A DNA stretch of 29,641 nt from positions 1-29,641 of the forward strand of contig JAGUYV010000434.1 of the NCBI GenBank assembly GCA_020061125.1. Reading direction: 5' to 3'. Origin of the DNA: a bacterium (GTDB taxonomy: Bacteria > UBP15 > UBA6099 > DSWB01). This document shows, in pieces, positions 7,462 through 14,955 of this stretch. A program made the translations under genes and the position numbers. The notes below the pieces were generated by a model. It was not told the DNA's origin. It worked only from the letters and a program-made list of their open reading frames with translations, and made no database searches. How positions within the stretch are numbered: position 1 is the first letter of the stretch; the number at the start of each line of letters is the position of its first letter.

Positions 7462-7977
7462 TCAAATGATATTTTTTGCCGCAGCCAGTGCGGCGTCGTA
7501 ATCCGGCTCCGTGGCCACTTCGGACACGATCTGGGTGTAGCGGATCACGCCGTCGCGATCCACGACAAGCACGGCGCGCGCCAGAAGGCGCAGGCCCTTG
7601 ATGAGCAGGCCGTAGGCCGCGCCGAACGCGGCTTCCCGGTGGTCCGAAAGCGTGACCACGCGGTCCACTCCCGCAGCCCCGCACCAGCGCGCCTGCGCAA
7701 ACGGCAGGTCCACGCTCACGGTCAGGACGACTACATCATCCCCAAGGGCCGAAGCCTTTTCGTTGAACTTGCGTGTCTGCGTGTCGCATACCGGGGTGTC
7801 CAGGGACGGAACCACGGAGAGCACGATGACCTTGCCCGCATAGTCGCCCAGGGTTGCGGGACTCATGTCGTTTTTCAGCAATGAAAAATCCGGCGCTTTG
7901 TCTCCGGCCTTGAGCTCCGGTCCCAGCAGGGTCACGGCATTGCCCTGAAGCGTTACCAATCCATTGCGTTCCTGCAT
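7462..7977 (-). CDS. tpx: Thiol peroxidase (Tpx-type 2-Cys peroxiredoxin)
   Basis: A 171-residue cytosolic peroxiredoxin that reduces H2O2 and organic peroxides. SLDTPVCDTQTRKFN (58-72) holds the peroxidatic C64, and C99 in ARWCG is the resolving cysteine on helix 3; both positions fit the atypical 2-Cys Tpx pattern. The N-terminal TLQGNAVTLLG hairpin is also typical. The ATG at 7977 (MQERNG) is chosen over an upstream in-frame start because it carries GAGGT about 9 nt before it and gives the normal family length. The 54-base gap after the rubrerythrin-like gene includes a CCGGCC/GGCCGG hairpin. It works with the superoxide reductase immediately downstream. The reductant, thioredoxin in other species, is not encoded in the window. 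Confidence 0.96.
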   Translation of the reverse strand: MQERNGLVTLQGNAVTLLGPELKAGDKAPDFSLLKNDMSPATLGDYAGKVIVLSVVPSLDTPVCDTQTRKFNEKASALGDDVVVLTVSVDLPFAQARWCGAAGVDRVVTLSDHREAAFGAAYGLLIKGLRLLARAVLVVDRDGVIRYTQIVSEVATEPDYDAALAAAKNII

Positions 7978-8031
7978 GGCGCAACACCTCTTTTCATCAG
8001 AAGTTGTCAACCGGCCGCAGGCCGGCACGGA

Positions 8032-8502
8032 TCAGTTCTCGGTCAGAACCTGATCGTCGTATATGATTTCAAACCGCAGTTTGTGCTTGGCTTCTTCGTT
8101 GGCCAGGGCCAGGAAGGTTTCGGACACGGCCTGGTCGTCCGTAAGTTCGGACAGGGCCAGATAAAGTTTGTAGGCGGCCTTTTCCTTTTTCATGGCCACG
8201 ATCAGCGCTTCCTGATAATCCATGTCCGGCGACGGCTTGATGTCCACGAGATAGTCCGAGACTTTGAGGTCCTGGACCTTTTTCTCGGCGCTCATGAGCT
8301 GCTTGCCTTCCTTGACCTTTTCGAGGCGTGCCTTGTGTCCGGCTTCCTCGCGGGCGAAACCTTCGAACACCTTCTTGATGCCCGGCTGCTTGGCGTTTGC
8401 GGCCAGGCCCATGTAGAAGTCGTGGGATTCCTGTTCGCCCTGGATGGCGAAATCGAGTGCGTCGTTGACTGATGCGAATTCGCTGGGAACTTCGTTGTGC
8501 AT
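8032..8502 (-). CDS. Rubrerythrin-type ferritin-like diiron protein lacking a rubredoxin domain
   Basis: A 156-residue four-helix protein. Diiron-ligand motifs are visible as GEQES (22-26), REEAGH (51-56), KKEKAAY (105-111) and NEEAKH (135-140), the standard Glu/His set of rubrerythrins. These reduce H2O2 to water using electrons from rubredoxin. The usual C-terminal Cys4 rubredoxin domain is absent and the protein ends in QVLTEN, so an external rubredoxin must serve it; three small rubredoxin-type genes lie nearby. The start ATG at 8502 has AGGAGG about 9 nt upstream; a longer in-frame extension begins in non-coding-looking sequence. It lies between the CX4C rubredoxin gene and tpx. Peroxidase activity is inferred. 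Confidence 0.92.
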   Translation of the reverse strand: MHNEVPSEFASVNDALDFAIQGEQESHDFYMGLAANAKQPGIKKVFEGFAREEAGHKARLEKVKEGKQLMSAEKKVQDLKVSDYLVDIKPSPDMDYQEALIVAMKKEKAAYKLYLALSELTDDQAVSETFLALANEEAKHKLRFEIIYDDQVLTEN

Positions 8503-8598
8503 TTTCCTTATCCTCCTGTGTGTGAGGCGGGCGGATTGCGCCGTCCGCGCGATTGTGCCGCTTTGCGCAGCTCCCCGTGTCGGGAGCGTACTCGTGTT

Positions 8599-8632
8599 AT
8601 TAGAGTTTACCACAAAAAGCGGGCGTTTTGTG
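8599..8632 (-). promoter_or_regulatory. Candidate promoter with overlapping inverted repeat upstream of the rubrerythrin gene
   Basis: A perfect 7-bp inverted repeat CACAAAA-8nt-TTTTGTG (8611-8632) lies in the 136-base gap between the rubredoxin and rubrerythrin-like genes. On the minus strand TCTAAT (8604-8599) could be a -10, which would place the repeat across a poor -35 (AACGCC). This geometry suits a redox-responsive operator. It could instead be a weak hairpin after the rubredoxin gene. Confidence 0.35.
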
Positions 8633-8638
8633 TCTTGT

Positions 8639-8818
8639 TTATCCCATGGGCTTGAAAAACTTCTTGCCCGCGCCGCAGCTCGGGCATTTCCAGTCTTCGG
8701 GCAGTTCCTCGAAGTGTGTGCCTTTTGGCGTCTGGCTTTTCTTGTCGCCCTTGTCGGGGTTGTAGATGTATCCGCAGGTGGTTCCCTGGCACTGCTTGAG
8801 GTCTTTGGGATCCGGCAT
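8639..8818 (-). CDS. Rubredoxin with CX4C N-terminal knuckle (Rd-2 type)
   Basis: A 59-residue cytosolic electron carrier with one Fe(Cys)4 site. The second knuckle CPSCGAGKKFF (45-55) and EELPEDWKC (37-45) are classical. The first is CQGTTCGYIYNPDKGD (10-25), with four residues instead of two between Cys10 and Cys15. This CX4C form is known from the second rubredoxin (Rd-2) of Desulfovibrio desulfuricans and is otherwise rare. The ATG at 8818 has GGAGG 8 nt upstream, and the stop is TAA. The gene begins 14 bases after the stop of the hexaheme cytochrome, so both probably share a transcript. It is a likely donor to the superoxide reductase and rubrerythrin encoded downstream. Confidence 0.93.
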   Translation of the reverse strand: MPDPKDLKQCQGTTCGYIYNPDKGDKKSQTPKGTHFEELPEDWKCPSCGAGKKFFKPMG

Positions 8819-8832
8819 GGTATTGTCCTCCG

Positions 8833-10392
8833 TCAGAATGAGAACGATCTCGCGTCATTAGCCATGGTGAACACGGGAATGTCTCCCAGGGTTCCCGCGG
8901 CGTTGACTTCTTCAAGCCCGGCCGGGCTGACGGACCGGTACTGGAGTTTCACGGTTATGGTGATCTTCCCTTTTCGTGCGGGCATGGACACGCTCTCTTT
9001 GAGCGTGGCGCGCGGGGGGATGCGGTGATCCCGAGTTTTTTCCACCGCGTTCCAGAACTGTGTGGTGAACTGGCCCTGTGCGTTTTTCACCCAGGTGTAA
9101 TATAAAATAGGTTCGGGACTTGCGGCGATGTTTCCCTGCGCATCGAGTGCGCCGGAATGGAAGAACACCTTTCCAGAAGCGTCGGCCGCAGTGATTTCGA
9201 GCCACGCCTGCCGGATTTCCGTTACGCCCGTGGGGATGCTGTGCCCAGCGCCCTTGTTGGTCACATCCACCGTGAGTTTGAACGAACTGCCGTTCAGCGA
9301 CAGATCCGCAATCTTGACTTCTGCGGCGCTGCGCAGCAGCTTTTCGCTCAATGCGCGCAGTTCCGGCGCCTCTTTCACATTTTTGAAAAGCAGATTCGGC
9401 CCGGCGAAATAGTGCAGGGACACATGGCTGCGGTCCGGCCCGGACAGAGCGGCTTTGCCCGGGCTGGCCTCGAATTTGGTCAGGCCGCGCGACATGTGGC
9501 AATCCTGGCAGGTGACGCCCTCGGCCGCGTATGGCCCGTTCTTCCATTCCTTGTAAGTCGTTTCGAGCGGGATGCCGTTGCCCGGATGATCCACATCGTG
9601 GCAGTTGCCGCAGAACTCGGCGCTGGTGTGAAGTTTGGAATAGGCGGTTTCGTGAAAAGAGGACACGGCGTCCTTGAACGGCCCGTATTTCACATTTGAG
9701 CGCGTGACAACATAGCTCGCATTGCCCGGCTTGCCCGGTTTGCTGGAACTGATGCTGTGGCAGAAATCGCACTGCACGCCGTCCGACGCGATTTCCGAAA
9801 CCCTGGTGTCACCGATATTCTTAAGCGGTTGCGGGAACGGGATTTCCTTGTCCAGAACGCCTATGGGCGTGTGGCACGACGCGCAGAACACCTCAAGCTC
9901 TTTGCCGCTGTCCTGCGAGGCCTTGATAAAATAGGCGTCGTACAGGGGTTCGGAATGCGCGAGCGCATGCATGGAGTGGCGCCAGTGATTGAAATTCTGG
10001 TCGTGGCACGACCCGCATGTCTTTGCTGAAATGAATGCGTAGAAGCCGCCTCCAGCCCGGGATTCCGCAGCGCCGCCGCGCATGAAACCCGCCAGAGCCG
10101 TGATGTCTGCATCCGACAGGATTTGCGAGTACGCGGACATGACATGCACATTCTGGATGGCGTTCTTGAGGGATTCTGGCGTGGCTGCTCCCATTTTGTC
10201 CAAATCATGGCATGTGGAGCATTCCGCGTGCCACATTTTTGCGGGAGAAAAATTGCCTTTCTCATCCGCGTATATTGAGGGTTTGTTTTTTGACGGCTCG
10301 TGCCCGGAGCGGCACGAGGGCAGGGCGATAAGGCATGCGCCAAGCAAAATGGCGCATGGAACATTCAACGGGGTCTGCGCATGTTTTTTCAT
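8833..10392 (-). CDS. Hexaheme c-type cytochrome, probable periplasmic lipoprotein (cytochrome c554-like)
   Basis: A 519-residue exported cytochrome. The N-terminal signal is lipoprotein-like, with hydrophobic residues 11-26 and candidate lipobox Cys27 (LPSC). Six CXXCH heme sites are present: 58-62, 126-130, 170-174, 208-212, 261-265 and 295-299. The first belongs to a mono-heme cytochrome c domain (about 50-105); the other five form a c554-like multiheme block. Residues about 340-519 lack Cys and look like a beta-sandwich. Extra His residues are available as distal ligands. It should move electrons outside the cytoplasmic membrane; the redox partner is unknown. The start ATG at 10392 has a poor ribosome site. 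It is followed at 14 bases by the rubredoxin gene. Confidence 0.9.
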   Translation of the reverse strand: MKKHAQTPLNVPCAILLGACLIALPSCRSGHEPSKNKPSIYADEKGNFSPAKMWHAECSTCHDLDKMGAATPESLKNAIQNVHVMSAYSQILSDADITALAGFMRGGAAESRAGGGFYAFISAKTCGSCHDQNFNHWRHSMHALAHSEPLYDAYFIKASQDSGKELEVFCASCHTPIGVLDKEIPFPQPLKNIGDTRVSEIASDGVQCDFCHSISSSKPGKPGNASYVVTRSNVKYGPFKDAVSSFHETAYSKLHTSAEFCGNCHDVDHPGNGIPLETTYKEWKNGPYAAEGVTCQDCHMSRGLTKFEASPGKAALSGPDRSHVSLHYFAGPNLLFKNVKEAPELRALSEKLLRSAAEVKIADLSLNGSSFKLTVDVTNKGAGHSIPTGVTEIRQAWLEITAADASGKVFFHSGALDAQGNIAASPEPILYYTWVKNAQGQFTTQFWNAVEKTRDHRIPPRATLKESVSMPARKGKITITVKLQYRSVSPAGLEEVNAAGTLGDIPVFTMANDARSFSF

Positions 10393-10467
10393 TATTGGTG
10401 TCCCATGATGGTCTTGTCCGGGTTCAACTCCCAGCGAATGCGGCGTGGCGGAAACAGTTTTGGGGCA

Positions 10468-12584
10468 TCATGTTTCCCGGAGAACGGAAGCAAGCGCTTC
10501 CGGTGTGCGCACCGGCGCTTTGCAGGAAAACCCGTTGCACACGAACGCCGCAGTCTGGGCGTGATTTCCGGTCTTGCTCTCGATCCATGGAATGATGCCA
10601 AGCAAATCTCTGCCGTGTTCATCCCTGCAAAAGTGTATCAAAATCCTGTCATGATTGTAAACCGCACGCGCCGTTCGGATTAAGTCCACTGTCAGCGGAT
10701 TTTCTGCGGGACCGGAGATCACAATTTCCTGGGGCGGGGTCGAGAGAAAGTCCGCGGCCTGAAGCATTTGCGTGAACGCATGGGGAACCTGCTCAATGAG
10801 CGCAGCGAACGCGGACACCGTGCCGCGGGCAAGAGCTTCATAGTCATCCAGTTGCAGGAATCGGGCCAGGCGCGCCAGTGTGAGCGCGGCCATGGAATTG
10901 CCCGACGGCTCCGCGCCGTCCATGCCTTCTTTTACGGGCTTGATGAGCTGTTCGTTGTCTCTCGCTCCGTAGAAAAACGCACCGTGTTCTCCGTCGTGGA
11001 ACAACGCGATCATGTCCCTGGCCAGGCTCGCGGCGCGGCCAAGCCACTCGGGCTTGAATGTGGCTTCGTATAAATCAATCAGCGCATTGGCCAGGAATGC
11101 ATAGTCATCAAGGAATCCCGGATTTCCGGCCTGGCCGTCTCGCCAGCTTCGAAACAGCCGGTTGTCAATGACCATGGTATTGAAGATGAAGTGCGCGGCG
11201 CGCTCCGCGGCCTGTGCGTAGCGCGGTTCGTCAAGAACCTGCGCCGCAACCGCGAACGAGGAAATCATCAGTCCGTTCCAGGCAGCGATGACTTTGTCGT
11301 CACGCAGCGGCCGGGGACGGGAAGCGCGCGCCTGGAGGAGCGCCGCATTAATGCGCGCGAGGCGTTCCAGAAGTTCGTCCAGCTTCATGCCGCGCGAGGC
11401 CGCGAACGCATCGGGCGCAACGGGCGCGTGCAGAATGTTTGCTCCCTCGAAATTGCCTTCGGCGGTCATGCCGTAGTAATCAATCGCCAGATCCGCATCC
11501 CCGGATGAAAGCACGGCGCGTACTTCTGGAATGGTCCAGATGTAAAATTTGCCTTCTTTACCTTCGGAGTCCGCGTCTTCCGCGCTGTAAAATTCGCCGT
11601 GCGCACCGGTCATGTCGCGCAGTACATATTCGAAAATCCCTCTCGCCGCGCGTTCGTGCGCCGGGTCGCCGGTTGCCTGAAACGCTTCCGCATAGGAGCG
11701 CGCGAGCAGCGCCTGATCGTAGAGCATTTTTTCAAATGGGGCACGAGCCATTTCTCATCCACGGAATATCTGTGGAACCCGCCGCCGATCTGATCGTGCA
11801 GCCCGCCTCGAGCCATGGCGTCCAGGGTTTTGAGAGCCATGTCCATCGCGGCCTGGTTTCCGGTCCGCTTCCATGCGCGGAGCAGATATGTCCACTGGTG
11901 GCTCTGTGGAAATTTCGGGCCGGTCATGCCGATGCCGCCGTGCCGCGGATCGAACAGTTTTCCGATGAGAGTCACCGCCTGCTTGGCGGACTGTTGCGGA
12001 ATGTCTCCGCCCGGCTGCGGCGCGGCCTCGCGGTTCAAAAACTGCACCACCCGGTTTGCGGAATCCTCGATGTCGGCCCGGCGCGCGCTCCAGGCGTTTG
12101 CGATTTCCGCAAGAATGGTCTTGAAGCCTTTGATGCCATAGCGGTCATCGGACGGGAAGAATGTGCCAGCGAAGAATGGCCGTTTGTCCGGGGTCATGAA
12201 AATGCTGTTGGGCCAGCCGCCCCCGCCGGTCATGGCCTGGGTCACATCCATGTACACCTTGTCAATGTCCGGCCGCTCCTCGCGGTCCACTTTCACGGCC
12301 ACGAAGTGCTCATTCAGAAGCGCAGCCACGGCAGCGTTTTCGAAAGAATCGTGCTCCATGACATGGCACCAGTGGCACGAACTGTATCCAATGGAAAGGA
12401 AAACGGGCTTGTCTTCGGCCCTGGCGCGCTCGAATGCGCGTTCGTTCCAGGCCCGCCAGTTCACGGGATTATGCGCATGCTGCAGCAGATAGAGACTCTT
12501 TTCATGAATCAGCTCGTTGGTGTGTTCGTGCGGCGCGTTCGGAACGCCCTTTTTTGTTGTTTGCGATTTATGTGAATTCTCCAT
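10468..12584 (-). pseudogene. YyaL/SPATA20-type thioredoxin-domain protein (DUF255), split by a one-base frameshift
   Basis: Two overlapping frames together make one gene. The 5' part (12584 to about 11735) encodes the DUF255 thioredoxin-like domain with [14 protein letters not shown] (68-81; C70 and C73), [13 protein letters not shown], and [14 protein letters not shown]. The 3' part (about 11735 to 10468) encodes the alpha/alpha-barrel domain similar to N-acylglucosamine 2-epimerases. The break follows DEKWLVPH: the frame reads LKKC..., while the other frame gives the expected [19 protein letters not shown]. Adding one T to CATTTGAAAAAATG (minus strand, about 11739-11726) restores a protein of about 705 residues, normal for the family. 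The ATG at 12584 has a GGAG site. It could be a sequencing or assembly error, a recent mutation, or slippage at the six-A run. Biological function of the family is poorly defined. Confidence 0.85.
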
Positions 12585-12670
12585 GTATGGCTCCGTTGAA
12601 TCAAAAATTTAACTGCGAACATCAAACATGGGAATTCTGGCGCATGTTCCGGAACCCGGCCGCGCGATCG

Positions 12671-12683
12671 TATAATGGGAACA
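12671..12683 (+). promoter_or_regulatory. Consensus -10 (TATAAT) seven bases before the hydrolase ATG; probable leaderless start
   Basis: TATAAT at 12671-12676 is a perfect -10 box. Transcription would begin at or next to the A of the ATG at 12683. No clear -35 (TTCCGG 18 bp upstream) and no usable Shine-Dalgarno sequence are seen. A 10-bp palindrome, GTTCCGGAAC, lies at 12646-12655, where a regulator could bind. Confidence 0.5.
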
Positions 12684-13420
12684 TGGCGCGGACGCAAGAC
12701 ATCGGAATCCCCGTGGACGGACTGGTTCTGCAGGGCGTGCTTCACACGCCTCAAGAGCCTGCCGCGGCATGTGTGGTGATCAGCCACGGATTTGCCGGAT
12801 ATGGAGACAGCCCCAAGTGGACCATGATGGCGGAAGGGCTTGCCGGGGCGGGGTTTGCGGCTCTGCGGTTCAGCCACCGGGGCTGCGGCCGCAGCGAGGG
12901 CGATTTTGCTGACACCACCCTCACGGCCCGCGTGCGCGATTTGGATGCCGCCATGAACGCCGCCTCCCGGCTCACGGGCGCGCGCGAACTGGCGCTGTTC
13001 GGCAGCAGTTTCGGAGGCGTCACTGCCATTTTGTGTGCACAGGATCCGCGCGTGCGTTGCGCTCTCGTCATGGGCACGCCCGCGGATTTTGATTTCTTTT
13101 CCGTGATGTTCGCCGGCGGCGACGAGCACGGCGGGCTTCTTGAAGTGGACGGCATGCGCGTCAAATCCGGCATCCTTGTAGATGTAAAAAACTACGACAT
13201 TCTCGACGCCGCATCGCGCGCGCCGGCCCTGTGCGTGGTTCACGGGCAGAATGACGAATTGCTCCCGGTCAGCCACGCGGAGCGAATCTTCAACGCCGCC
13301 CGCGAGCCGCGGGAACTGCACATTCTCCCCGGCGCTGACCACCCGTTCTCCGGCGAAGAACACCAGCGGATCATTCTGGAAACTTCAGTGCGCTGGTTCA
13401 CGGAGCATTGCCGCGGCTGA
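12683..13420 (+). CDS. Alpha/beta hydrolase
   Basis: A 245-residue serine hydrolase of the dienelactone hydrolase/acylaminoacyl-peptidase-like type. It has an oxyanion motif SHGFAGYGDS (34-43), FSHRGCGRSEG (63-73), the nucleophile elbow GSSFGG (S109), the acid HGQNDELLP (D191), and the catalytic histidine GADHPF (H220). No signal peptide is present, so it is cytosolic; the substrate is unknown. The ATG at 12683 is chosen because the frame further upstream overlaps the divergent gene and is not protein-like. It lies 7 nt after a perfect TATAAT and lacks a ribosome site, consistent with a leaderless mRNA. It is divergent from the frameshifted YyaL-type gene and 19 bases upstream of the first radical SAM gene. 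Confidence 0.9.
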   Translation: MARTQDIGIPVDGLVLQGVLHTPQEPAAACVVISHGFAGYGDSPKWTMMAEGLAGAGFAALRFSHRGCGRSEGDFADTTLTARVRDLDAAMNAASRLTGARELALFGSSFGGVTAILCAQDPRVRCALVMGTPADFDFFSVMFAGGDEHGGLLEVDGMRVKSGILVDVKNYDILDAASRAPALCVVHGQNDELLPVSHAERIFNAAREPRELHILPGADHPFSGEEHQRIILETSVRWFTEHCRG

Positions 13421-13439
13421 CGGCCGCGGACCCCCGGCT

Positions 13440-14882
13440 ATGCCAACTCCCAAGAATCCAGACCCCGGCAGAATCCTCCTCGTGCAGGCGGGCGTGACTT
13501 CAGCGCTGTATCCTTTCAGATCGCATCCGCTCGGGCTGATGATGCTGGCCGCATGCGTGCGCCGGGATATTCCGGAGACGCACATCCGCATCATTGACAT
13601 GAAGGTGGAGAGGATCACGCCGCAGGGGGTGGCCCGTGAGGCGCGGAACGGCGGGTTCGGGCTTGTGGGCGTGGGCGCGTTTTCGTTGCATGCGGACATC
13701 CAGGCTGAAACAGCGCGCGCGGTGCGCGACGCCGCCCCCGGCGCTGTGCTCGTGGCCGGAGGCCCGCACGCTACATGCCATCCCGAGCGTGTGCTGCGCC
13801 AGGCGCCGTTTGATGCGGCAATATCAGGTGAAGGTGAAATTTCGTTCACCGTTCTGGTGCGGAAATTGCGCGAGGACATGGGGTGTAACGGGCTGGCGGG
13901 TTTGCCGGGAATTTCAGTTCTGCGCGACGGGGAATTCATTGCAGGGGAGCCTCCAACGGCCGCGGAACCCGATACGCTGCCGCGCCCAGCCTGGGATCTC
14001 ATCAATCTTCGAGCCTACGAGCGCTCGTCCAGTTTCAGCATTCTGGGCCGCCGCAGGTACATGAGCCTGTTCACCTCGCGCGGCTGCCCGTTCCATTGCA
14101 TCTACTGCCACAGAATATTCGGAAAATCGTTCCGGCCGAGGAGCGCGCAGAGCGTGGTGGAGGAGATCCGCGAACTGGCCGATCGGTACGGCATTACGGA
14201 TTTCGACATTCTCGATGACGCATTCAATCTGGACCGCGCGCGCGTTCACGCCATTTGCGAAGCGCTTCTGAAACTGCCGCGTCCGGTGACGGTCGCATTT
14301 CCCAACGGCCTGCGTTCGGACCTGCTTGATGATGAAACGCTCAAGCTAATGCGCCGCGCCGGAACCATTTACATCAGCTTCGCCGTGGAATCCGCCAGTC
14401 CGCGCATGCAGAAGCTTATGAGAAAAAATCTGGATCTGGAAAAAGCGGAGCGCGCCATACGCACGGCCGCGCGGCTCGGCATTTTCTGCAATGGGTTTTT
14501 CATGCTGGGATTTCCAGGAGAAACGCGGCAGGAAATGGAGCGCACCGTGAGATTCGCCACGCGTTCGCCCCTGCACACAGCGCATTTTCTCAAAGTGACT
14601 CCATTCGAAGGCACGGAATTGTTCGGCATGATGCCGGAATGCGAACGCGCGAGGGCCGCGGCCATGACCGGAGCCATGAAATACTATGACCGCAGCTTCA
14701 ATCTTTCGGATGTAGACAATAAGCAATTTATGAGAATCATGAGCCGCGCGCACAGGCGGTTCTATGTGAATCCCGCGCGCCTGTTGCGCCTGGTTTCCGC
14801 GCATCCTTTCAAGCGCAATGTCGCGTCCTTCGCCGCATTCGCGGCGCGCCGCATCCTGCTCGGCTCCTCCAGGGGCGAATAA
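13440..14882 (+). CDS. B12-binding-domain radical SAM protein
   Basis: A 480-residue protein with an N-terminal cobalamin-binding-type Rossmann domain (about 10-150; PLGLMMLAA near 30-38, VAGGPHATCHPE at 105-116, and SGEGE at 129-133). A radical SAM domain follows, with the [4Fe-4S] motif CPFHCIYC (C216, C220, C223), then GFPGET near residue 363. The classical DXHXXG base-off cobalamin motif is not obvious, so cobalamin binding is uncertain. Members methylate or rearrange unreactive carbons in natural products, tetrapyrroles and lipids. The ATG at 13440 follows the hydrolase stop by 19 bases with no clear ribosome site. Substrate is unknown. Its C-terminal 60 residues are basic. A second protein of this type lies at 17596-19017. 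Confidence 0.92.
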   Translation: MPTPKNPDPGRILLVQAGVTSALYPFRSHPLGLMMLAACVRRDIPETHIRIIDMKVERITPQGVAREARNGGFGLVGVGAFSLHADIQAETARAVRDAAPGAVLVAGGPHATCHPERVLRQAPFDAAISGEGEISFTVLVRKLREDMGCNGLAGLPGISVLRDGEFIAGEPPTAAEPDTLPRPAWDLINLRAYERSSSFSILGRRRYMSLFTSRGCPFHCIYCHRIFGKSFRPRSAQSVVEEIRELADRYGITDFDILDDAFNLDRARVHAICEALLKLPRPVTVAFPNGLRSDLLDDETLKLMRRAGTIYISFAVESASPRMQKLMRKNLDLEKAERAIRTAARLGIFCNGFFMLGFPGETRQEMERTVRFATRSPLHTAHFLKVTPFEGTELFGMMPECERARAAAMTGAMKYYDRSFNLSDVDNKQFMRIMSRAHRRFYVNPARLLRLVSAHPFKRNVASFAAFAARRILLGSSRGE

Positions 14883-14888
14883 TATCCG

Positions 14889-14918
14889 TTGTGCATTGCC
14901 GCCGGGGCATGATATTCT
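14889..14918 (+). promoter_or_regulatory. Candidate promoter of the FAD oxidoreductase gene
   Basis: An extended -10 TGATATTCT (14910-14918) lies 18 bp after TTGTGC (14889-14894), just past the stop of the first radical SAM gene. The predicted leader is about 30 nt and contains the GGGGGGCGG ribosome site. Confidence 0.4.
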
Positions 14919-14955
14919 AATCCGTAACTTGAACGGCAATGCGGGGGGCGGAACC

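Noticed and set aside
13411-13428. CCGCGG repeat forming a hairpin at the hydrolase stop codon
   Set aside because: There is no T run and the arms are themselves palindromic. It is more likely chance GC sequence than a terminator.
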